From NCBI GenBank assembly GCA_921293015.1, contig OV121084.1, positions 21,952,960-22,016,959 on the forward strand: 64,000 nucleotides of DNA, read 5' to 3'. The notes under the pieces are model-generated. The model was not told where the DNA came from and searched no databases. It worked only from the letters and a program-made list of their open reading frames with translations. Positions 56,653-64,000 of this stretch are shown here, piece by piece (positions within the stretch are counted from its first letter, which is position 1; each line of letters opens with the position of its first letter). A program made the position numbers and the translations under genes. This stretch comes from Phorcus lineatus (Eukaryota; Mollusca; Gastropoda; Trochida; Trochidae).

Positions 56653-56770
56653 GAACTATTATAACGTTAAAGCACTCGGACTACCGTCCTCGTGCTTTAA
56701 CTATAATAGTTCAGGGCAAAACTATACTTTATTACAAAACACATTGGGGTAGAGCGAACTTTATTTCTTA
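56653..56770 (-). mobile_element. Hairpin MITE, copy 1 of duplication region
   Basis: CCCTGAACTATTATAACGTT pairs with AACTATAATAGTTCAGGG around an 8-bp centre. It is followed by CAAAACACATTGGGGTAGAG, the same order as the inverted copy at 57637-57772. Confidence 0.8.
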
Positions 56771-57636
56771 AATAAAGGTATAGTTTTTTCATGACGTAAC
56801 AATTGAATGACGTTATATCCGCTCTTCCCCGCTGCCCCCTCGTGATCACGCGTCCATGGTAACCTTTCATCTCTGTTCTTTCGATCAACATGGCTTATCC
56901 CTATCAATGTCTATCGTATTGGCGATTTTGCCGATAATGTTTCTTTTAACGGAGACCAGTTTCGAACCAACTAGTTCTATTTACCGGAAAGAATAATGGA
57001 AAGCAAATGTTTGTCGACTGTCGAGTGACCGCGTTGTTTCACGTCAGGTCACGGCGCCCCGTGTGACTGTGACGTTGGCTAACGTCAACCGTCTCTACCA
57101 GGTTCAATGTGATAAGGTCGACCTAATAATTAAGTAATTCTGAGTGTACAGCCCCAAAAGTCTGCTTATGTAAGAAATTAAAGCATCACCTTCAACGTTT
57201 ATGACAGCAGCAAAAAATAGATGTTCCGATTCAGTCCGCCATCACGCTTCCAAAACAAACAATACCCATAATTCTTTGTGGAATGTTAACCACGTGATAA
57301 GCCTTATATGGTCAATGTGGCCCGCACTGCATAATCGAACGACACGAGTTTGTAAAAGTAAAGGGTTTTTTTTTAAAAACATGAGATGTTAATTTGTTTG
57401 TTTAAGTTTTTAAAGAAAAGAAAAAGAAGAAAATATAATTCTTAATTGAATAAATGAAAAAGTTAAGGTGCAAAACTGCAATAATCAAAGCTTTAACTAA
57501 CTAAATGTCGTTTTAAACTAGGGGTTTTGTTCCATACTTGGAATAGCCAACAGTTAACCCTGTTCATGGATTATTATTCATTTCGAGATTATTAAAATCA
57601 GAGTGTTCCCCTTATAGATTATTTTAGCATCTTAGA

Positions 57637-57772
57637 AAAGAAATAAAGTTCGCGCTACCCCAATGTGTTTTGTAATAAAGTATATTTTTGCCCTGAACTA
57701 TTATAGTTAAAGCACGAGGACGGTAGTCCGAGTGTTTTAACGTTATAATAGTTCAGGGACTTTATTTCTTAA
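57637..57772 (+). mobile_element. Hairpin MITE, copy 2 of duplication region
   Basis: Outer arms AAGAAATAAAGT and ACTTTATTTCTT enclose the inner hairpin CCCTGAACTATTATAGTTAA / TTAACG..TATAATAGTTCAGGG. It is the reverse complement of the element at 56653-56770. Confidence 0.8.
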
Positions 57773-60179
57773 TTCTAAGATGCCTAACGGTTAGAACAAT
57801 CGAAAAAAAAGTACTTTATCAGACAATAAAAGTATAGTTTTTTCATGAGGTAACAATTGAATGACGCTATATCCGCTCTTCCCCGCTGCCCCCTCGTGAT
57901 CACGCGTCCGTGGTAACCTTTCATCTCGGGTCTTTCGATCAACATGGCTTATCCCTACCAATGTCTGTCGTATTGGCGATTTTGCCGATTACATTTTTGT
58001 TTTAAATGAAGACTAGTTTCGAATCATCTAGTTCTATCTAATGGAAAGCTAAAGCTTGTCGACTGTCGAGTGACCGCGTTGTTTCACGTCAGGTCACGGC
58101 GCCCCGTGGGATTGTGACGTTTGTTCACGTCAACCGTCTCTACCAGGTTCAATGTGATAAGCTCAACGTAATAATCAAATAATTCTTGGTGTACAGTCCC
58201 AACAGAGATTAAAACATCACCTTCAACGTTTATGACAGCAGCAAATAAAAATGTCAGGATTCAGTCCGCCATTACGCTTTAAAATAAAATACCCATAATT
58301 CTTTGTGGAATGTTAACCACGTGATAAGCCTTATATGGGCGGGTCGGGGATAACTACAATGAGTGAAAGGGTCGGGGATAACTACATACTACCATGAAAG
58401 TGCCGGATACTCGATTCTGATTGGTTGTTTTGTCCGATTCACAGGGTATCAATTCACGATTGAAGTTGCTCTGTTTACCCGAAATCCGTTTTCAATGTAT
58501 TACTACATACATTGGCTTCCGACTATCCGACTCGTTACTTCAGAGTCGGTATTCTGCCTTTAAGTGCGATTAATCTCTTTCCAATTAAGAATTGACTTCA
58601 ACATTTATTAAGTTCATGGAGGTATAAACTTAAAAACCGATGTGCAATCTGTGTGAATCCGCGTAGTTATAAATAAATATATACATACTAGTTGTTTTTA
58701 AAACATTTTATTGCTCTAAATATACATATTTGCACCAAAACGAGCTGCACTAAATACGCGAATGAATTCAACGCTCAACAGCATGAAAGAGATAAAATGT
58801 CAATCAAAAGGTCATCGGATCCCTAGCCCCGCCTACAAAACGTTCAGCAGCCAATGAAAATCTAAACTAAAAGGGTAAACTAAACTAAGATTTCCGCTGC
58901 TGGTCATGCAGCGAATGAATTCAACGCTTTATTCCTTCGAATACGCCAACAAAACAATGACGTCATTTCTGACGTCATAATCCTTATCACGACGTCATAG
59001 TGGTTTACTGTTAGAGTAATCTATTTGCTTCATAGGGATGTTGCGCAACCTCCAAGTCAGGGCGCCTTCCCTTCGAATACCTCTACGGTAGTTGCCCTGC
59101 CTTCACTTGCGGGGGCATTGTTGTCAAGAATCTTGACAACAATAGGAATTGACGTCATCGATAGTCTCGAACCAAATTGTTAGTTTACATACAAATAACT
59201 TGGTTCGAGAGTATGTTTTAAGCGTTACGCGTATGAAATTCTCTGATTATAACCAAAGTCCGTGTAATTTGCTTCAAATATAATTTTTTATTTGATGTGT
59301 ATATGGTGGACAATTTGTTACGTTTCAACAATTCAGAGAAAACTTAGTAAAATAACAAAAAGTTTCGTTTGCCGTACTCATTTCTTGAGTCGTTGTTCGG
59401 AGTTGCATTGTGAATCCTATGAGTTAGGAGCTTCATTTTTAGAGCGCGACATCAATCGTTGGTTGCACGCGCTGTATTAGAGCTTTTTCACCTTGAAGCC
59501 TTCTGATGGCAGCGAGTATATTAGTGACGTCACGGAGCGGATACTCGCTGTCTGGAGCTAGCACTTCTGGGTCCTTGCTGACATGTTTACATTCCTCACT
59601 TCCGGAATAAGGTTTTGTTAATATAGGACATTTGTTAGTCGACTATGGGGGTTTTATTTGAAGCAATTTAATCATTCGTTATAAGCGTTAGGTGTTTATC
59701 AATTTCTTTAATTAGATTCGTAATCTGTGTGGTGAACTTTAACTTATTCTAATGTGGTAAGTATACAAAACCAAGCGTGCAACGAAAGTCAAGTGAACAG
59801 ACATCAAGATCAAGTAGGAGCAAGTTCCAGCACCAGACCGTCTCTACTTCGTTATTTCCTGAATAAAATTTATGATTATATTTTATTTGTTGTGTCATCT
59901 CTCTGCATGTTTGTTTATAGTTTGCATGGTTTGATTCGAGTGGTACTGAACCTTGTGATATACTTTCACTGAACTTCGCCTTCCGAACCTGGTAATTATT
60001 CTTTGTCACATCGTTGTGACTGGTGGCAGCATTAACGTTACTATATTTCATAACATCTTTACTGGTCCTTAGCCGCCTCCCGTTACAATATTAATAATTC
60101 ATTTATCACCTGATATAATATGGTCATTTTGAAAATATATTCTGTTATTTTAATGTGTATTCATAACTATCCAATAACC

Positions 60180-62880
60180 CTACAAAATTAAGTCATCCGA
60201 TTCTTGATCATGGGGATACAAAGGAAGCAGTAATGTAGTAAGACAGTTGCAAATTTTCCCAATTTTGTGAACAGAGTTGGATATGGTAATTGGTATAACA
60301 CCTTGTAAAATTCTGAAATTCTTTACTCTCTCCATATGCCTTTCTACATGTATCCTTAAATTTGCTATTCTTCTAGTCTTTTGTATCTCTTCTAAACATA
60401 ACTGCTTTCTTTTTCTCTTCAATGGAGGAATTATGAGATGGAAACCTTTAGGTGTCGTTATGCCATCACCAAATTCACATAGATTTAATAAACCAGATTT
60501 AACAACTATTTGTCTGTCACTTATTGCCCCAGACCACAAGTCAGAAACAAAACTGACGACTCCATTAGGTGTTACTACTATTAATCCCTTGAATGTTATG
60601 TGACTCTTGTAATGACTGAACATTTGAGATTGTCTACTCAAAGAATATGGCTTTTCAGTAAATAATTCAGTACAATCAATCACTACCCGTGTTTGTGGAT
60701 ACTGATCTCGGAATCCTTTTGGCATTTTGGCATCTATCACATTTCTCTCGGGCCAAGAAATTAAAAATGACAAATTATTATACATAAGATCAATCCATCT
60801 GTTGATAATAGCTGCACATGAAACATTGAACCTGTTAGCCAAATCTACAATTAGTAAACCTAATCTAAGTCTCATGAGTACCATCAGAAACTGGTCAATT
60901 AATGACAGTGATTTTGGCCTGCCAAACTTAGATGAAGGATAGTCTCTATCATATGCTTCAGAAAGTTCATCGAACAAACACTGAAATGTTTTGTCATCTC
61001 CAACACCTGTAAAATTTGTTACTAATTCTGGGTCTTTTTTTATGTCATGATATGTCATTGATGACAACATTACTTGAGTACTTTGGTCCAATGTTTGCAC
61101 GTTGCTGGTTTGTACACAAACGCTGTTCTGACTGGCTGTCCGGCTTTCCTGTGGGAATAAAGCCATGAGAAAACTTTCATCTGTCTGGGTAGAAGTTGTA
61201 CTCGTGCTGACATCCACTGTTTGGCATAATGTGTTTCAGTGGGTGGCTATGCAGGTTTCCTCAATAGGTCCACAGTAATCATGGAACAGCACTGACATGA
61301 GTGACATCGCATCAAAAGACCTGTGAATATATAAACAAACAATGAATATATACATGTGTTTATATAACAATTTATGACTCATGAACTCAATAATAAAGTA
61401 ACAATGAAATAATGTTTTCAGAAATACAAGAGTATATAAACATAACCACCAAGTCTCAACTAACCAGTTGGGCAATGGTTCGAGATCATCAGTTATTATA
61501 TATTGGCCTTGCTGTTATCATTTGCATGTTATTTATTTCTGACCTCATGTAAGACAAAACTATTCAAATTCTTGATTTTCATGATACACTAAGATTTCTT
61601 CACCTTGTAAGACAACCTATTTGTAAAGTTCACGTTAGGTACAGTACCTGTTGTTTTGTTTAACAGGGAGGCCGTCAGTTTCATCCATTCTGTCCTCAAT
61701 CTCCAAATCATCTTGATTATCCGTTACAATGTTTCCAGTAAGGTTGATCTGCAGTCTGATTAAAATCGACCATGTTCCGAAGAATAAAAGTTTCAAAATA
61801 TTGACAAAACCGAGATTCGAACTCTATTTGTGTTGGCTATCTTCTCCACTAGGTCTGACCGCACCCTACTGTAGCGCACGTTCTTACGTAAACACAGCTA
61901 ACCAATCACAATGCGTGCGGCAAAAGCATTCGGTATCAGTAGCTAGGAGCAAGTAACTCTCATTCACCATTCGTTAACATTGACTGCTGCTATCCTTATT
62001 TTAAACGCGATGATGCGATTGGTTCGCTAATGACTAGGTTTTGTATGCGCTAAACTGGTGTCAGCACGTGCGCTACAGTAGGGTGCTGTCAGACCTAGTG
62101 GAGAAGATAGCCTACACAAATAGAGTTCGAATCTCGGTAGAGTCAATATTTTGAAACTTTTATTCTTCGAAACATGGTCGATTTTAATCAGACTGGGTTG
62201 ATCTGTAAATTGGGAAATAAAATACCGTAATTACTAATATATTTCAATGGGAATAACCAAACATTTGATACAGACACTGATTAATTAAAAAAAAAAAAAT
62301 TCAGTAATAGGCTAAAAGTAAACTACAAAACAAAACATTCCCCAAGTTGTATGAATTTACAGAGAATTAACTTTATGGACTAAATGAGACACAAATACAT
62401 ATTATAATCATGGGTAAAGTAATTTCCACCAGTAATTTAAAAAATCATTACATGAACGGAAATAAAAACTTCTGCTTAATTTATCGTTAACATAGGAATC
62501 TTAGGGAAATATATCTCGCCGAGTGAAAAATTCAACGAAATGGCGAATTTAAATGGCGACAGTTCTCCTTGTGCGCCACTTCATATTAAGAATTTATTCA
62601 CCTTCGAATTTGTGTGAATAATGTCAGAAAACCTACCTCAGAAGTGGTGAAAGTCTTGTTTGGAAACAGCGACGGTACGTTGACCTCTGACGTCGGCCCT
62701 GCCAGTCCAACAAAGTGATCGGAACACAGCCGTGTTTGATTTGTTAACGTAAAATCTTTTCTGATCAAATCCAATCTTCGGATCCAAGCTCTTCTGATTG
62801 AAATACGACTTGGTAATCGATGGAGAGATATATCGTTCTTGGTCCAATTTGCTTTCCTCTATGATTAGATCAAACACAAC
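60180..62880 (-). pseudogene. Three-exon THAP-DDE_4 transposase pseudogene
   Basis: Exon 1 (about 62867-62639) encodes a THAP zinc-finger domain. It starts MGKHFCCV, then SNHRGK after a TGA, then after a frameshift DISLHRLP, RRAWIRRLDLIRKD, RLCSDHFVG and VPSLFPNK, ending at GAG before GTAGGT. Exon 2 (61748-61648, 101 nt) is acidic (DDLEIEDRMDETDG) and ends before GTACTG. Exon 3 (61320-60180) starts SFDAMSLMSVLFHDYC, has a TGA at 61236-61238, then the HTH (FLMVLMRLRLGLLIVDLANR) and DDE_4 core (VIDCTELF, YKSHITFKGLIVVTPNG, RIHVERHMERVKNFRIL). Splice phases 0 and 2 join all exons in frame. The second catalytic Asp (usual ADKGF) reads TPKGF, and about 12 residues after it are missing. It is inactive. 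Confidence 0.8.
61752..62195. mobile_element. MULE-like MITE, 444 bp, about 128-bp inverted arms, 10-bp target duplication
   Basis: The ends are CAGTCTGATTAAAATCGACC and GGTCGATTTTAATCAGACTG. GGTTGATCTG flanks both sides (61742-61751 and 62196-62205). Long inverted arms with a 9-10-bp duplication are typical of Mutator-like elements; hAT (8 bp) is the alternative. Confidence 0.82.
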
Positions 62881-62931
62881 AGAAGTGTTTTCCCATTTTA
62901 ACGCCCGTTAGCCTGCGTGACGTCGCTTAGT

Positions 62932-63029
62932 CTGTTCCACGTCCCATCATGCTTAGCGGCATCCGCACGCTCGCAGTGTATACACTGCGAGCGTGCGGAT
63001 GCCGCTAAGCATGATGGGACGTGGAACAG
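62932..63029. repeat. Perfect 98-bp palindrome without spacer
   Basis: 49-bp arms meet at 62980/62981 (..CGCAGTGTA | TACACTGCG..). The arms start CTGTTCCACGTCCCATCATG and show no mismatch. It lies just inside the right terminal repeat of the THAP/DDE_4 element. Confidence 0.95.
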
Positions 63030-63404
63030 GCTACAGCTCCAGACAGCGAGTATCCGCTCCGTGACGTCACTATTATACTCGTTGACAACAATATGCCTCC
63101 GCAAGAGAAGGCAGGGCAACTACCGTAGAGGTAATCGAAGGGAAGGCGCCCTGACTTGGAGGTTGGCGCACATCCCTGTTTGGGGCTCGTTACCAACACC
63201 AATTCCCGAGTTGTCAAACTGTAACAGTTGGCGAGAAATTGGATCGGTCTCTATTCTTGAGCGGCCTTCACACGGCAAACTAAAGTTTGACAACATCTGT
63301 CAAACACAAATTTGAGAGTGTGAACGGTTCAACAACCCGTCACCAACTCCAAATCCCGAGTTGACAAACTGTTGGCGAGAAATAGGATCTGTCTCTATTC
63401 TCAC

Positions 63405-63918
63405 CAACTTTTCCATCAAACTTTCGGAGTTGTCAAACTCGAGTTTGACGTGTGAAGTGTTGTCAAACTCATGTTGTTAAGAAATAACCAATGACATGCC
63501 ACATTTGAGTCATGTGACTTTTTGACGTCATGGATATAACGTCATTTGCGCATCGAGTTTGACAACAAGTGTTTGACGTGTGAATATGCGAGTTTGACAA
63601 CTCCTATGAGTTGGTCAACTTGTGTTGTCAAACTTGTGTTTGCCGTGTGAAGGCTGCTTTAACAACATTTCCATCAAACTTTTGGAGTTGTCAAACACGA
63701 GTTTGTCGTGTGGAGTGTTGTCAAACTCGTGTTGTTCAGAAGTAACCAATGGCATGCCACATTTGAGTCATGTGACTTTTTGACGTCATGGATATAACGT
63801 CATTTGCGCATCGAGTTTGACAACTAGTGTTTGACGTATGAATATGCGAGTTTGACAACTCTTATAAGTTGGTCAACTTGTGTTGTCAAACTTGTGTTTG
63901 CCATGTGAAGGCTGCTTA
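63405..63918 (+). repeat. Two tandem copies of a 258-bp repeat rich in GTTTGACAAC / GTTGTCAAAC
   Basis: Landmark TGACGTCATGGATATAACGT recurs 258 bp apart (63523 and 63781). Each unit holds several inverted GAGTTTGACAAC / GTTGTCAAACTC pairs and ends GCCGTGTGAAGGCTGCTT or a close variant. A partial unit precedes at about 63255-63400. Confidence 0.88.
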
Positions 63919-63949
63919 AAAGGTTCCGACTTCAGGAGACAAAAATGAA

Positions 63950-64000
63950 CTCGTCTGTATTCATAGTTTTCACATGACGTCACGAACCTCAGTCACGTGG
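63950..64000. repeat. Dispersed repeat at right edge, shared with 52490-52540
   Basis: TTTTCACATGACGTCACGAA CCTCAGTCACGTGG matches TTCTCACATGATGTCACAAG CCTCAGTCACGTGG near 52500. It is cut by the window end. Confidence 0.7.

Larger units (their letters stand above)
56237..58340 (+). repeat. Direct duplication of about 600 bp, copies interrupted by hairpin MITEs
   Basis: Copy 1 comprises 56237-56289 plus 56776-57332; copy 2 is 57776-58338. Shared blocks are CTAAGATGCCTA(G/A)CGGTTAG, CCGCTCTTCCCCGCTGCCCC and CAGGTCACGGCGCCCCGTG. Copy 1 holds an extra 486 bp (56290-56775) that includes a hairpin MITE. The two MITEs (56653-56770 and 57637-57772) are in opposite orientation. Confidence 0.85.
59034..63178 (-). 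mobile_element. THAP/DDE_4 DNA transposon (PIF/Harbinger-related, ISL2EU-like) with terminal inverted repeats
   Basis: AGGGATGTTGCGCAACCTCC ... at 59034-59133 mirrors 63080-63177 (... GGAGGTTGGCGCACATCCCT). A further 57 bp of repeat (59509-59565 against 63031-63085) shows that the left repeat is split by a later insertion of about 375 bp (59134-59508). Between the repeats on the minus strand lies the transposase gene. No clear target duplication is visible. The superfamily call rests on the transposase. Confidence 0.68.

Noticed and set aside
59750..60060. Possible LTR edge with a TGGTGGCAGC primer-binding-like motif (60021)
   Set aside because: No matching second LTR and no gag-pol of an LTR element nearby; one short motif is not enough.
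1..64000. CRISPR arrays, bacterial operons, rRNA or tRNA genes
   Set aside because: None seen; the repeats are eukaryotic satellites or mobile elements, and no tRNA cloverleaf or rRNA core motif was recognised.

Overview
The window is eukaryotic, AT-rich invertebrate DNA, most likely from a mollusc. That guess rests on the dispersed motif TGGTGTTTAACGCCGC at 45443-45460, which I associate with molluscan genomes, and on the abundance of DIRS/Ngaro-type elements, CR1/L2-like LINEs, piggyBac elements and foldback MITEs. I find no convincing host gene, tRNA, rRNA or CRISPR array. Almost everything recognisable is mobile DNA, much of it nested. Two short candidate host exons (minus strand, near 5.2 kb and 9.8 kb) are offered with low confidence.

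Layout. 1-0.74 kb: gag-like 5' gene of a DIRS/Ngaro-type tyrosine-recombinase (YR) retroelement, continuing off the left edge. 1.87-4.8 kb: decayed piggyBac copy. 7.1-7.4 kb: LINE reverse transcriptase (RT) scrap. 10.8-11.7 kb: 165-bp minisatellite carrying a GTTTCCATGGAAAC palindrome; the same array returns inverted at 31.2-32.3 kb. 12.2-25.6 kb: one 5'-truncated LINE split by two large insertions. These are a 6.46-kb piggyBac element (12367-18825) with long subterminal repeat arrays, and a 5.93-kb DIRS-type element (19001-24932, minus strand: gag, RT/RNase H, YR). Both insertions can be delimited nearly to the base because the LINE reading frame resumes across each. 25.66-28.4 kb: decayed Ngaro-like element. 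33.1-38.0 kb: nearly complete LINE whose ORF1 carries a 2A-like translational recoding motif, followed in the same frame by ORF2. 38.1-42.54 kb: apparently intact Ngaro-like YR retrotransposon with split direct repeats and three open genes.

42.6-64 kb: mostly small non-autonomous elements (SINE-like, hAT-like, MULE-like, hairpin MITEs), a further YR-element scrap (50.4-51.1 kb), a hAT transposase C-terminus (51.8-52.2 kb), a segmental duplication (56.2-58.3 kb), and a roughly 4.1-kb element with terminal inverted repeats (59.03-63.18 kb). That last element encodes a three-exon THAP plus DDE_4 transposase pseudogene, not visible as one reading frame. Its intron 1 has been invaded by a MITE exactly at the splice acceptor.

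How the parts work: each autonomous element carries its own nucleic-acid-binding gag or ORF1, polymerase and/or recombinase. The gene pairs within the YR elements (gag-RT-YR) and the LINE (ORF1-ORF2) act together in cis; the rest are relics. A notable global feature is about 25 copies of the CRE octamer TGACGTCA, all to the right of 28 kb, mostly in or next to mobile elements.
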